64,000 nt of DNA from Leptospira bandrabouensis (GTDB lineage: Bacteria; Spirochaetota; Leptospiria; Leptospirales; Leptospiraceae), in assembly GCF_004770905.1 (NCBI RefSeq), contig NZ_RQHT01000014.1, forward strand, positions 1,979,001 through 2,043,000, written 5' to 3'. The notes under the pieces were generated by a model that saw only the letters and a list, made by a program, of their open reading frames with translations, was not told where the DNA came from and did not search any database. Each line of letters opens with the position of its first letter. Position 1 is the first letter of the stretch. Both the position numbers and the translations under genes were made by a program. This document shows, piece by piece, positions 44,420 through 53,343 of the stretch.

Positions 44420-45325
44420 TTGGGGGGATGCACACTCCCTCCAGTGCCACAAAATCTAATCATCACCAAACAAGTCGAGCCGGTGACATACGATTTGGAT
44501 CTTCCTATCCATCCACCGTATGATGCCCGTGATGCGTTTGATGCCATTCCCATGCAGCTTCTTCCTTTTGCAGAAGGTCTGACTGTGGGTTGGAAGGTGA
44601 GTCCAATGCAATTTGTGGATGGTCTCGGTCGTGATTTGAAATTTGATTGTCCAAGCATTGTCATCACAGGCGGGCAAAACCTAGGGGGAACACCTGTGGT
44701 TCTCTATGTGGTAGCTGCTTTTTATGATTCCAGAAATCGTCTTCTTTCTTGCCAAACGAGCGAACACATTGTCCAACTTTGGGAAAGTTATGATATCCCA
44801 GGACTTTGGAGTCGTTTTCCTTTTCCCATTACTGAAATTGCCAGAGCCTCTGTAGGAATTACTTCCTTTGGTTGGGAAGATCCGCATCCCAATCCCAATC
44901 AAAACCATCCCCAAGGGAAACCTAAGTCAGAAACTAAATATGAATGGAAAAGGGAAGGGGGAGTGGTGGGAACTTATAGTTTTCAAAAATGGAATCCTGG
45001 TACTGGTGAGCTTCTTTTTGCCACAGAACCACTCACGAATGAAAACCGTCTTCGAATCCGTTTAGAACGCAGAAAGAGCGAAGGTTTAAGTTACATAGCT
45101 CTCGTCCAGTCCCAATCCCCAGTGCAACCACGGAAATCCTTCGATAATTTGATCCAATATGCTTTTTACAACCAAGAGGGTAGGCTTTGCCACGGAGGTT
45201 CTTGTATGGGAGTGGGAAATCATGGAGATTTGGTCTCACTGGTTCCCATTTTGCCAGAAATTCTAGATTCCGAGGCCTTGTATTTGGAGCTTGTGGTCTG
45301 GGAAGGGCCCGCAGGGTCGCTTTAA
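44420..45325 (+). CDS. hypothetical protein
   Basis: This is a protein of about 301 residues starting at TTG, 24 bp after thrS. It is rich in beta-type sequence with many Pro, Trp and Gly (DLPIHPPYDARDAFDAIP, GWKVSPMQFVDGLGRDLKFDCPSIVITGGQNLGGTPVVLYVV) and may hold two or three beta-sandwich domains. There is no signal peptide or membrane segment. An internal GTG at 44444 is another start. I recognise no family. It lies between thrS and infC, genes of translation, without evidence of a shared role. Confidence 0.55.
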   Translation: MGGCTLPPVPQNLIITKQVEPVTYDLDLPIHPPYDARDAFDAIPMQLLPFAEGLTVGWKVSPMQFVDGLGRDLKFDCPSIVITGGQNLGGTPVVLYVVAAFYDSRNRLLSCQTSEHIVQLWESYDIPGLWSRFPFPITEIARASVGITSFGWEDPHPNPNQNHPQGKPKSETKYEWKREGGVVGTYSFQKWNPGTGELLFATEPLTNENRLRIRLERRKSEGLSYIALVQSQSPVQPRKSFDNLIQYAFYNQEGRLCHGGSCMGVGNHGDLVSLVPILPEILDSEALYLELVVWEGPAGSL

Positions 45326-45378
45326 TCCTACTACCTAACATTTCCTAAAGAAATGTACTTGCGTGCTTAGTTTTTCAT

Positions 45379-45407
45379 CCGAAATTGGAAATTGAAAGAA
45401 ATTTCGG
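45379..45407 (+). promoter_or_regulatory. leader hairpin overlapping the infC ribosome-binding site
   Basis: CCGAAATT (45379-45386) and AATTTCGG (45400-45407) form a perfect 8-bp stem, and the second arm contains the first bases of the Shine-Dalgarno CGGAGA. A second hairpin, ACATTTC/GAAATGT, lies upstream at 45338-45356. Both are in the 89-bp infC leader. Confidence 0.5.
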
Positions 45408-45414
45408 AGACTGA

Positions 45415-45978
45415 ATGCAGAAACGGCCCAACCCTAGAGGGAACCCAAACCAAGATAAATTCGCCCACATCAGAATTAACGAACAAATTACCAATGTAGC
45501 ATCGATCCGACTCGTCAGTGACGAAGGGTCTGATATCGTTACTCTGGACGAAGCTCTGAGAAGAGCTAAGGAAGCTAACCTTGATTTGGTGGAAGTCTCG
45601 GGTGACCAGGATGTTCACGTCTGTAAGCTGATCGATTTTGGAAAATACAAATTCGAACTTCTTAAAAAAACAAAAGAAGCGAAAAAGAAACAACACGTTG
45701 TCACGGTGAAAGAAATTAAAATCCGCCCGCGGATTGATAACCATGACTTCGAGATTAAGAAGCGTCATGCTTTAGAATTCTTGCAAAAGGGTGATAAAGT
45801 AAAAGTGACTCTTCGATTCCGAGGCAGAGAGATGGTTCACTCTGAAATTGGAATGAATATTGTTAACCGGTTTGTCGAGGACCTAAAAGAGCATGCCTCT
45901 CCCGAAAAAATGCCGGTACACGACGGAAAGACGATAGTGGTCGTGATGAACCCAATTAGTGAAAAACCTAAAGGATAA
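45415..45978 (+). CDS. infC: translation initiation factor IF-3
   Basis: This 187-residue protein is full length. [47 protein letters not shown] is the N-terminal domain, and [24 protein letters not shown] leads to the C-terminal [45 protein letters not shown]-3 keeps ribosomal subunits apart and checks start codons. It begins with ATG rather than the AUU found in enteric bacteria, and CGGAGA precedes it. It is followed by rpmI and rplT in the usual order. Confidence 0.97.
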   Translation: MQKRPNPRGNPNQDKFAHIRINEQITNVASIRLVSDEGSDIVTLDEALRRAKEANLDLVEVSGDQDVHVCKLIDFGKYKFELLKKTKEAKKKQHVVTVKEIKIRPRIDNHDFEIKKRHALEFLQKGDKVKVTLRFRGREMVHSEIGMNIVNRFVEDLKEHASPEKMPVHDGKTIVVVMNPISEKPKG

Positions 45979-45986
45979 AAACAACT

Positions 45987-46187
45987 ATGTATAAACTAAA
46001 AACAAATAGGGCAGCAGCCAAACGTTTTAAGTTTACCAAGTCTGGTAAAATTAAACGTGGTTGTGCGTTCCGAAGACATATCTTAGAGAAAAAATCTCCT
46101 AAGATGAAACACCAAAGCCGTGGAATGCACCTCATCCACGAAACCGATTATAACCGTGTAGAAAAACTTCTACCTTACGGAGGTTAA
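45987..46187 (+). CDS. rpmI: 50S ribosomal protein L35
   Basis: This is a 66-residue basic protein. [44 protein letters not shown] is the typical L35 core. It lies 8 bp after infC and 3 bp before rplT, the conserved infC-rpmI-rplT order. A Cys at position 28 is slightly unusual. Confidence 0.95.
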   Translation: MYKLKTNRAAAKRFKFTKSGKIKRGCAFRRHILEKKSPKMKHQSRGMHLIHETDYNRVEKLLPYGG

Positions 46188-46190
46188 ACG

Positions 46191-46544
46191 ATGCCACGCG
46201 CAGTCAACGGAACCATCCATAAGAATCGTAGAAAAAAAGTTCTCGCTAAAGCAAAAGGTTTTCGAGGCGGACGTTCTAAACTTTTTAGAACAGCAAAATC
46301 TGCTGTGATGAAAGCAGGTCAATGGGCATACCGTGACCGTAGAAAGAAAAAGTCCGAATTTCGTAAACTTTGGATTACGAGAATCAATGCCGCAGTAAGA
46401 GAAAATGGAATGTCTTATTCAAAATTCATCCATGCACTTAAAACACACGGAATCAACTTAGATAGAAAAACTTTGGCTGATCTTGCTTACAACCACAAAG
46501 AAGTATTCAACGCCATCGTAGAAAAAACCAAAGTCGCTAAGTAA
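46191..46544 (+). CDS. rplT: 50S ribosomal protein L20
   Basis: This is a 117-residue protein. [58 protein letters not shown] is the diagnostic L20 sequence, and the C-terminal globular part, [26 protein letters not shown], is complete. L20 represses its own operon in several bacteria by binding the leader; here the infC leader has hairpins that might serve, but this is not demonstrated. Confidence 0.97.
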   Translation: MPRAVNGTIHKNRRKKVLAKAKGFRGGRSKLFRTAKSAVMKAGQWAYRDRRKKKSEFRKLWITRINAAVRENGMSYSKFIHALKTHGINLDRKTLADLAYNHKEVFNAIVEKTKVAK

Positions 46545-46558
46545 ATTAGTGCTTGATT

Positions 46559-46587
46559 GGAATAGAATAGCTCGACTATTCTATTCC
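46559..46587 (+). promoter_or_regulatory. perfect hairpin between rplT and the zapB-like gene
   Basis: GGAATAGAATAG and CTATTCTATTCC form a perfect 12-bp stem (13 with one flanking pair) around a CTCGA loop. No T-run follows, so it is not a standard terminator. It is 14 nt after the rplT stop and 14 nt before the next ATG. Confidence 0.6.
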
Positions 46588-46601
46588 ATCGGATTGTTAT
46601 C

Positions 46602-47240
46602 ATGTTAAAAATCGAAACCATTGAAGAGCTAGAAAGTAAAGTTGTTAAGGCTTTGGAGTTAATCCAAGACCTGAGAACGGAAAATGCACGTCTGGAGACG
46701 GAAAACGAATCCCTCCGCGCAGAAAACGACCAGATGAAGCTCGCAATGGAGGAGAAGGAACGTGAACTCAAAACACTTCGTTCCCAACTCCAAGAAGCAA
46801 ACGATGAGTTAAACCAACTCCGCGAAAGAGAAGGACTTTTGGAATCCAAAGTCCACCAACTCCTTGGTCGTTTGGATGGACTTCCTACAACAGGAAGTTC
46901 GGCTCCAAAACCACAACCAAATACAGATTCCAATTCTGTGGGACCAGAAACACCTGCGGTTACTTCTCTCACTCCCAGTTTAGTCGCAGAAGAAGATGAT
47001 GAAATTATCCTTTTGGATGAAGAAGAATCTGAGTTCCATACCGAGGAAACTCTAGAAAAATCTCCTGCCTCCGCATCCTTTGAAAAAGAAGAACTCGTTG
47101 TCGAATCGGAAGAAGAAATTCCGACTGTGGATATCGATGAAGATGATGACATCATCATTGACGACGATGACGAATCAATCAGCGTATTTGATGCTGATGA
47201 CGATGATGATTTTTTAATTATCGAAGACGATCCTAAATAA
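46602..47240 (+). CDS. coiled-coil protein, ZapB-like, with acidic tail
   Basis: This is a 212-residue protein. Residues 1-85 form a continuous coiled coil with regular heptads (LESKVVKALELIQDLRTENARLETENESL), resembling the small division factor ZapB. The rest is low-complexity, rich in Asp and Glu, with EEDDEII-, DEDDDIIIDDDDE- and DADDDDD-type runs, ending in LIIEDDPK. It lies 5 bp before zapA, which supports a division role. The acidic tail is far longer than in enteric ZapB (about 80 residues in total). Confidence 0.7.
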   Translation: MLKIETIEELESKVVKALELIQDLRTENARLETENESLRAENDQMKLAMEEKERELKTLRSQLQEANDELNQLREREGLLESKVHQLLGRLDGLPTTGSSAPKPQPNTDSNSVGPETPAVTSLTPSLVAEEDDEIILLDEEESEFHTEETLEKSPASASFEKEELVVESEEEIPTVDIDEDDDIIIDDDDESISVFDADDDDDFLIIEDDPK

Positions 47241-47245
47241 TTTGT

Positions 47246-47563
47246 ATGGCAGAATCTGCCCCAAAATCGCAAAAAATAACCAAACAAATCTTTGGTGAGA
47301 CGTATACCATTGTTGGCGAAGCATCCTCAGGATATATTTCTGAGGTTGCTGATTACGTGGAACAACGTCTTTTAGATTTAGCAAAGGCACTTCCAAACGC
47401 ATCTAAAACTAAATTGGCAGTATTATGTGCTCTGAATTTAGCTGATGAACTTTTTCAAATGAAAGAAGCCTCTGCCAAATTAAACGAAAATCCTGAATTA
47501 GAAGAAAGAACAAAAAAGATCATTTCTCTCTTGGAAGAGGGGATCATTGGGGATCATTTTTGA
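47246..47563 (+). CDS. zapA: cell division protein ZapA
   Basis: This is a 105-residue protein. ITKQIFGETYTIVGEASSGYISEVADYVEQRLLDLAKALPNASKTKLAVLCALNLADELFQMK is a clear ZapA globular domain, followed by a short coiled-coil tail. ZapA cross-links FtsZ filaments at the division site. It starts at ATG and overlaps the fau-like gene by 4 bp, the common zapA-fau order, though without the 6S RNA gene often found between them. Confidence 0.88.
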   Translation: MAESAPKSQKITKQIFGETYTIVGEASSGYISEVADYVEQRLLDLAKALPNASKTKLAVLCALNLADELFQMKEASAKLNENPELEERTKKIISLLEEGIIGDHF

Positions 47564-48144
47564 ATCCAATTTCAAAAGCAGATGCTAGAGAAATTCTAAA
47601 AAAGAACCTTCCGAATCTTCCAGAAAGGGAAGACCATGAGGCTGCGATTTTAAGAAGGTTATTCCCTCTATTACAAGGCAAATCCAAAATCATTACCTAT
47701 TCGCCCGATCTATTGTATGAAGTAGATGTACTTCCTGTCATTGAATCTTGCCCCCTACCAAGGCCAACTGGATTTATTGAAGCTAGACATTCGGCGAAAT
47801 GGTATTTCCCTCGGATGGAAGAGGGAAAAAAACTGAGGTTTCTACGACCCCATTCTTTTGTGAAGAACGACCTTGGGCTCTTTGAACCGATTGGAGATGA
47901 GGAGATCTCCGTAGAAGAAGCCGAATTGATTCTTGTTCCTTCCCTTGGTTTCAATGAAAAAGGATACAGATTGGGACGAGGTGGTGGCTATTATGATCGC
48001 ATTTTAAATTCAGAAACTCTCCAAAAGAAAACAGTGGGGCTTAGTTTTTCTAAACTTTTTCCCGTCCCATTCCTTGCAGAAACTCACGATTTAAAAATAG
48101 GAAAAATGATTACGGAAATCCAGATTCATTCGTTTTTAGATTGA
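47560..48144 (+). CDS. fau: 5-formyltetrahydrofolate cyclo-ligase
   Basis: This is a 194-residue enzyme that converts 5-formyl-THF to 5,10-methenyl-THF. ELILVPSLGFNEKGYRLGRGGGYYDRIL is the signature for ATP and folate binding. The central HSAKWYFPRM and the final KTVGLSFSKLFPVPFLAETHDLKIGKMITE are also typical. The TTG start overlaps the zapA stop (TTGA), suggesting translational coupling. The standard symbol also appears as ygfA. Confidence 0.87.
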   Translation: MNPISKADAREILKKNLPNLPEREDHEAAILRRLFPLLQGKSKIITYSPDLLYEVDVLPVIESCPLPRPTGFIEARHSAKWYFPRMEEGKKLRFLRPHSFVKNDLGLFEPIGDEEISVEEAELILVPSLGFNEKGYRLGRGGGYYDRILNSETLQKKTVGLSFSKLFPVPFLAETHDLKIGKMITEIQIHSFLD

Positions 48145-48180
48145 ATCCACGTAGGATTCTGACACGATTCCAGGTAGCAT

Positions 48181-48684
48181 ATGGACCAAGAAACATTACT
48201 CACATCCCTGGCGGAAAAAACCAAAATGGAACAAGAGTCCGATTTGGGAGACTTGGAACAGTTCCTTACATTTACCATTGAAAAAGAATTCTTTGGCATT
48301 CGTTTGCTTCTAGTTCACGAAATTTTAAAACCAGTCCTCATTACAAGGATTCCGAACGTGGATGATTATATTTTAGGTGTCATCAACCTACGTGGTGAAA
48401 TCATTCCTATTGTGGATTTGAAAAAAAGATTCCATGGAACTGATTCTGAAATATTTCCAGTTTCGCGTATCATCGTGATTATGTTAGATGAAAAGCGGAT
48501 TGGTGTTCTTGTTGATGAAGTCAAACAGGTTGTAAAAATCCAAAAAGATTTTATCAGTTACACAACTGATGACTTGTCGTTAAACTATAGTAAGATGGTT
48601 GAGTCAGTATCTAGATACGAAGACCATTTGATTTTGAATTTGGATTTGGAACAAATTGTTGATTTTGTTTCATCCGCAAAGTAA
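48181..48684 (+). CDS. cheW: chemotaxis adaptor CheW
   Basis: This is a 167-residue protein. FLTFTIEKEFFGIRLLLVHEILKPVLITRIPNVDDYILGVINLRGEIIPIVDLKKRF is the CheW SH3-like core with the conserved NLRGEI...DL. VSRIIVIMLDEKRIGVLVDEVKQVVKI follows. It couples receptors to CheA. It is the first gene of the chemotaxis operon, 18 bp before cheA. Confidence 0.93.
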   Translation: MDQETLLTSLAEKTKMEQESDLGDLEQFLTFTIEKEFFGIRLLLVHEILKPVLITRIPNVDDYILGVINLRGEIIPIVDLKKRFHGTDSEIFPVSRIIVIMLDEKRIGVLVDEVKQVVKIQKDFISYTTDDLSLNYSKMVESVSRYEDHLILNLDLEQIVDFVSSAK

Positions 48685-48702
48685 AGAAAAAGGGATACGA
48701 CA

Positions 48703-51700
48703 TTGGCTGGAATTTTAGGCGAATACACAGAAGTTTTCCTGGAAGAATCAGAGGATCAAATTGAGGAACTAAATTCCAATTTGGTAAAACTCGAAAAAGA
48801 CCATGAAAACCCAGAAATCATCAATGACATCTTTCGTGCAGCGCACTCTTTAAAAAGTTCTTCTGCTTTCGTTGGACTGTACAATTTATCCGATTTAGCC
48901 CATACGATGGAAAACCTTCTCCAAAAAATTAGAGAAGGTAGTTTAGAAATTAACGTTAAACTTGTTAATTTACTCTTTGAATGTTTTGATTTGATCAAAC
49001 AGGTGATTGAAGGTGTTGCTAATGGTGTAAAGGTGGAAACTCCTTTTACAGACATGATTAAAAAACTGCAAGATTATGAAGCCTCTCCATCTCAATCTGG
49101 TTCAGGTTCAAATCCAGCTCTAAAATCAAACGAACCAGCGAAGTCAAAAGAAAGTTCTCCCTCTTCTATCACTTTAAATGAAGAAGAAATTTCGGAGATC
49201 CGTCAATCTTTGAAAGAAGACAGCGGTCAAACTGCTTATTCAGTTTCTTTAAAGTTGAAAGACGAAACTCCCATGCAAAATCTTCGCCTTCTTTTGATTT
49301 TGCAATCCGTAAAACAATCTGGCGTTATTATAAAATGTAATCCTTCCGAAGATGCCTTGGACAATGGACAGGGAAGTTTTGCATTATCTTTTGTTACTGT
49401 CACAAAACTTGGTAAACACGAACTTCATGTTCAATGTAATATCGATATGGTGGATACTCTTTCGATTGAGGAAATCAAACTTCCTGAAACAGAAATGGAT
49501 GCTCTTGAAAAAAGAGAAGAGAATTCATCTCAAACAACTTCGGCAAACCAATCTACTGGTAGTCTTGAAACAGAAGAAAAACTTGTGACAAAAGGTTCGG
49601 CCAACTTTGATAAGGCGGTCACGGATTCTAAAGTAGTCATGAGAACTATAAAGGTTTCTTCTGACAAACTAGACCAACTCATGAATAACGTGGGAGAACT
49701 AGTGATCACAAACTCTGGATTTCAAAAAATCTATGATGATTTAGTGGCACAGTTCGGTGAAGATTCCTTATTCAATGAACTCAAAGGTAAAATTGATCAA
49801 ATCAACCGGATTTCCAAAGACTTACAAACTGGAATTATGAACATCCGTATGGTTCCGATTGGATCTGTATTCAATCGGTTCACAAGGCTCATTCGTGATC
49901 TTTCTCTGGAAACTGGTAAACAGGTGAACCTGGTATTACGTGGGGAAAACACAGAACTTGATAAAAAAGTAATCGATGCCATTGGGGAACCACTCATCCA
50001 TCTCATCCGAAATTCGGTGGATCATGGAATTGAGTCTCCTGCGGAAAGGCGAGCTTCTGGGAAACCGGAAGAAGGAACTGTGGAACTCAATGCCTACCAA
50101 GGTGGATCCAATATCCTTGTGGAAATTCGCGATGATGGTAAAGGTTTAAATAAAGAAAAGATTTTGAAAAAAGCCATCGAACGAGGGCTTGTGAACGAAT
50201 CGGATGCACAGAATTTAGCAGAATCCGATATCTTCCAATTTATATTTGCACCAGGTTTTTCTACGGCAGATAAAATTTCTGATATTTCTGGTCGTGGCGT
50301 GGGAATGAACGTGGTCAATAAACTCATTGAGGAGTTTAAGGGTAAAATTCTCATTCATTCCGAAGAAGGGAAGGGATCGTCCTTCACCCTATCTTTCCCA
50401 CAAGCACTTGCAATCATTCCATCCATTCTTGTGATTATGGAAGAGGAAGTATATGCATTCCCACTTTCGGAAGTTTCCGAAACGATTAAAGTCAACTTGG
50501 ACCAAATCACAACTCTAGAAGGACACGAGATCATCAACTTACGAGGAGAGGTATTACCGATTTATCGTTTGAACCGAATCCTTGGCCTTGCCGACAAACA
50601 AGAGATTGTGGAAGTTCCTGTGGTCATCGTAAATTATAAAACAAGAAAACTTGGGTTTATGGTCGATGATCTGATTGGAAAACATGAAACTGTAATTAAA
50701 TCTTTAGGTAAAAATTTCAAAGACATCCAAGGTCTTACAGGTGCCACCATCATGGGAGATGGAACCATCATCCTAGTGTTAGACATTCCAGGTCTTGTGG
50801 AAATTGCTGCCGATAAAGTGGATTGGACTGACAAATTAGTGGCTGGCGAGATGATGAAACGTGCCTCGACCATTCGTTCTTTGGAAATGTCTGATTCTGA
50901 ATTTATGTTTAAATCCAACCATCCAACAAACCGCTATAATGCGAAGTTGATTGAGTTACGTGCTAAAGATAAGTCAAGAGTCAAAAAAGATAAACATAAA
51001 GTAGAAAAACATGTAATTGTACCAAAAGAAGAAGTGTTTACGGAAGAACCTGTCACTAACCCGAAAATCAAGACGGAAGTGGTCAAAACAGAAACAGAAG
51101 TGAACGGTGATTCTAATGAATCTTCCAAATCGGCAACAGCAACACTTGTGATCGATCATAAAACAGATGAAATCCATCGTTTGGCTGATGTCGCAAAAAT
51201 CGAAAATGTTAAGTTAACCGAAAGGGAACAAGCCGCAGAAATCATAAAAGGTTTTGTGGAACAAAAAGAAGAAAGATTAAATCAAGTAACTGCCTTAAAT
51301 TCGGAAGCTATTAATGAGATCATGTCTTCGAAAGATATCAAAAAACTAGAGAATATTGTAAATACAGGTATGATGAATGCCGGGGTCGTACTCTCTCAGT
51401 TAGTTGGTAAAGAAGTAGAACTTTTTATTCCTGAGATCAAACTCACTGATAGAGAGGGTTTGGCAAAAGAATTTAGATATTCTATGGATCAGTTTTTTGG
51501 AATGAAAATTCGTATGACAGGTGACCTCAATGGAAACCTACTTATGATGTTTTCCGAAGAAAATGGATCTGAAATTGCAAAAGAACTTCTTGGATCTGAA
51601 GATGCTAAGTATGCAGATGGAAACCAACACAAACTATCAGAAGATATGGTATCCGTATTATCAGAAATTTCAAATATCGTATGTTCCAGTGTCATGAACT

Positions 51701-51912
51701 CCCTTTCCAACAAATTGAAAAAGGAAATCCTTCCTTCAGTTCCGGAGATGATTACAGGAAGTTTTATGGATGTAATCGACATTGTAAAACCTGAACGAAC
51801 CAAGTTTTTGTCCATGCATACAGAATTTAACCACCAAGGTAGTAATTTAATTGGTGTTTTAGTATTCCTACCTGACTTTGATGAACTGGTAGATTTGATT
51901 CATAAATCATGA
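48703..51912 (+). CDS. cheA: chemotaxis histidine kinase CheA fused to a CheC-like phosphatase
   Basis: This is a 1,069-residue kinase. Hpt domain residues 1-105 carry His48 (RAAHSLKSSS). A P2-like domain covers about 155-260 and dimerisation helices about 310-370. The kinase domain has LIHLIRNSVDHGIE, RDDGKGLN and ISGRGVGMNVV (about 380-555). A CheW-like P5 domain spans 560-705. A charged linker leads to an extra C-terminal domain at about 860-1069 that matches CheC: the motif S-x3-E-x2-N-x22-P is intact with Ser984, Glu988, Asn991 and Pro1014. An earlier copy near 'NTGMMNAG' lacks the Glu. It may both make and remove CheY phosphate. The GTG/TTG-type start is TTG at 48703. Confidence 0.92.
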   Translation: MAGILGEYTEVFLEESEDQIEELNSNLVKLEKDHENPEIINDIFRAAHSLKSSSAFVGLYNLSDLAHTMENLLQKIREGSLEINVKLVNLLFECFDLIKQVIEGVANGVKVETPFTDMIKKLQDYEASPSQSGSGSNPALKSNEPAKSKESSPSSITLNEEEISEIRQSLKEDSGQTAYSVSLKLKDETPMQNLRLLLILQSVKQSGVIIKCNPSEDALDNGQGSFALSFVTVTKLGKHELHVQCNIDMVDTLSIEEIKLPETEMDALEKREENSSQTTSANQSTGSLETEEKLVTKGSANFDKAVTDSKVVMRTIKVSSDKLDQLMNNVGELVITNSGFQKIYDDLVAQFGEDSLFNELKGKIDQINRISKDLQTGIMNIRMVPIGSVFNRFTRLIRDLSLETGKQVNLVLRGENTELDKKVIDAIGEPLIHLIRNSVDHGIESPAERRASGKPEEGTVELNAYQGGSNILVEIRDDGKGLNKEKILKKAIERGLVNESDAQNLAESDIFQFIFAPGFSTADKISDISGRGVGMNVVNKLIEEFKGKILIHSEEGKGSSFTLSFPQALAIIPSILVIMEEEVYAFPLSEVSETIKVNLDQITTLEGHEIINLRGEVLPIYRLNRILGLADKQEIVEVPVVIVNYKTRKLGFMVDDLIGKHETVIKSLGKNFKDIQGLTGATIMGDGTIILVLDIPGLVEIAADKVDWTDKLVAGEMMKRASTIRSLEMSDSEFMFKSNHPTNRYNAKLIELRAKDKSRVKKDKHKVEKHVIVPKEEVFTEEPVTNPKIKTEVVKTETEVNGDSNESSKSATATLVIDHKTDEIHRLADVAKIENVKLTEREQAAEIIKGFVEQKEERLNQVTALNSEAINEIMSSKDIKKLENIVNTGMMNAGVVLSQLVGKEVELFIPEIKLTDREGLAKEFRYSMDQFFGMKIRMTGDLNGNLLMMFSEENGSEIAKELLGSEDAKYADGNQHKLSEDMVSVLSEISNIVCSSVMNSLSNKLKKEILPSVPEMITGSFMDVIDIVKPERTKFLSMHTEFNHQGSNLIGVLVFLPDFDELVDLIHKS

Positions 51913-52976
51913 ATAAAAAACCTACAGTTGTCATTATTGATGATTCACTCCTTGTAAGGAATATCTTAAGTGATGCCCTCACCAAAAAGGATGAAGTACA
52001 GGTGATTGCTACCGGGAAAACCGGGATGGATTGTATTGATTTAGCCGGTAAGTTAAAACCAGACTTTATCGTTTTAGATATTGAGATGCCGATCATGGAT
52101 GGGCTTACGGCCTTAGCTGAAATCAAAAAATTAAAATTACCAAGTCATGTGATCATGCTTTCGGTTTTAACCCAACATGGGGCTGATGCTACGTTTAAAG
52201 CTTTGGAACTTGGTGCTGTTGATTTCATTCCTAAACCATCCAGTGGGAATCAGTTTTCGCCAGAAGATATTGCTGCGGTTTTGTCCGCAAAAATCAAAGG
52301 GTTTTCGGATTCAAAGCAGCCGAGCATCGAAGTTCTCCTAAGGCCCGAGAGAACCGAACGCCAATTAAATAAAAGTTTTCAAAAACCAATCAAAGTAGAG
52401 GCTATCGGAATTGGCACCTCCACGGGAGGGCCGAAAGCTTTGCAGACTGTATTTGCAAGTATTCCGGAAGACTTTACGAAACCTATCTTTGTTGTGCAAC
52501 ATATGCCAGCAGGGTTTACGAAGGCCTTTGCAGACAGATTGAATTCATTGTCTAAGATACAAGTTAAAGAAGCAGAAGATGGTGATCTGGTACATCCAGG
52601 CACTGCTTATATAGCTCCCGGTGATTACCAAATGAAGGTAATTACTAAAGGAAGGGATCATGTCATTGAGCTGAACCATACGGGGCAGGTCAATGGGCAT
52701 AGACCGTCCATCGAAGTATTGTTTGATAGTTTGGTTGAGGCTTACGGGGGAGATCATCTTTTATCCATCATCATGACTGGTATGGGAAAAGATGGATCAC
52801 AAGCCATCACCAACATTCACGCCAAAGGTGGTATTACTTTGGCGCAGAATGAAGCAACATCGGTTGTGTACGGAATGAACCGAGTTGCTGTAGAACTAGG
52901 AGGGATAGATTTTGTCCTTCCAGTGGAAGATTTAGTACCAAAAATGATTGAATTATTAAAGTCGAGAGGGAATTAA
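51909..52976 (+). CDS. cheB: chemotaxis methylesterase CheB
   Basis: This is a 355-residue protein. The receiver domain (residues 1-120) has Asp11, Asp12 and the phospho-acceptor Asp57 (VLDIEMP). The methylesterase domain starts AIGIGTSTGGPKAL with the catalytic Ser; VVQHMPAGFTKAFADRLN carries the His and IIMTGMGKDGSQAI the Asp. It removes methyl groups from receptors and deamidates them. It overlaps cheA by 4 bp. No cheR is present in the window, so the methyltransferase must be encoded elsewhere. Confidence 0.95.
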   Translation: MNKKPTVVIIDDSLLVRNILSDALTKKDEVQVIATGKTGMDCIDLAGKLKPDFIVLDIEMPIMDGLTALAEIKKLKLPSHVIMLSVLTQHGADATFKALELGAVDFIPKPSSGNQFSPEDIAAVLSAKIKGFSDSKQPSIEVLLRPERTERQLNKSFQKPIKVEAIGIGTSTGGPKALQTVFASIPEDFTKPIFVVQHMPAGFTKAFADRLNSLSKIQVKEAEDGDLVHPGTAYIAPGDYQMKVITKGRDHVIELNHTGQVNGHRPSIEVLFDSLVEAYGGDHLLSIIMTGMGKDGSQAITNIHAKGGITLAQNEATSVVYGMNRVAVELGGIDFVLPVEDLVPKMIELLKSRGN

Positions 52977-52977
52977 C

Positions 52978-53340
52978 ATGGCAAGAATTTTGGTTGTAGA
53001 TGATGCAAAATTCATGAGAACGCTCGTAAAAGATGCGTTAGTTGGTGCGGGTCACGAGATCGTAGGTGAAGCTGAGAATGGTAACATTGCGGTAGAACAA
53101 TACAAAAACTTAAAACCGGATTTGGTTACTATGGACATTACCATGCGTGAAAAAGATGGAATTGAAGCAACGAAAGAAATTATTAAATTTGATGCTTCTG
53201 CCAAAATCATTATGGTAACGGCTCTTGGTCAGGAAGATTTACTGGCAAAAGCAATCAAGATGGGTGTTAAGGATTTTGTTGTAAAACCTTTCCCACCAGA
53301 AAGATTGCAACAAGCGGCAGCAAAAGCACTAGGTTTATAA
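52978..53340 (+). CDS. cheY: chemotaxis response regulator CheY
   Basis: This is a 120-residue single receiver. Acidic residues Asp8 and Asp9 are in ILVVDDAKFMR, the phospho-acceptor Asp53 is in VTMDITM, Thr is in MVTALGQ, and Lys is in FVVKPF. It should carry the signal from CheA to the flagellar switch. It is 1 bp after cheB. Having the CheC-like domain inside CheA means its dephosphorylation may occur at the signalling complex. Confidence 0.95.
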   Translation: MARILVVDDAKFMRTLVKDALVGAGHEIVGEAENGNIAVEQYKNLKPDLVTMDITMREKDGIEATKEIIKFDASAKIIMVTALGQEDLLAKAIKMGVKDFVVKPFPPERLQQAAAKALGL

Positions 53341-53343
53341 ATC

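Noticed and set aside
46487..47287. Serine-rich minus-strand ORF of 266 codons
   Set aside because: The serine runs are the mirror of the Asp/Glu codons in the ZapB-like acidic tail; no start signal or domain.
47560..47563. 6S RNA gene between zapA and fau
   Set aside because: The two genes overlap by 4 bp, leaving no room.
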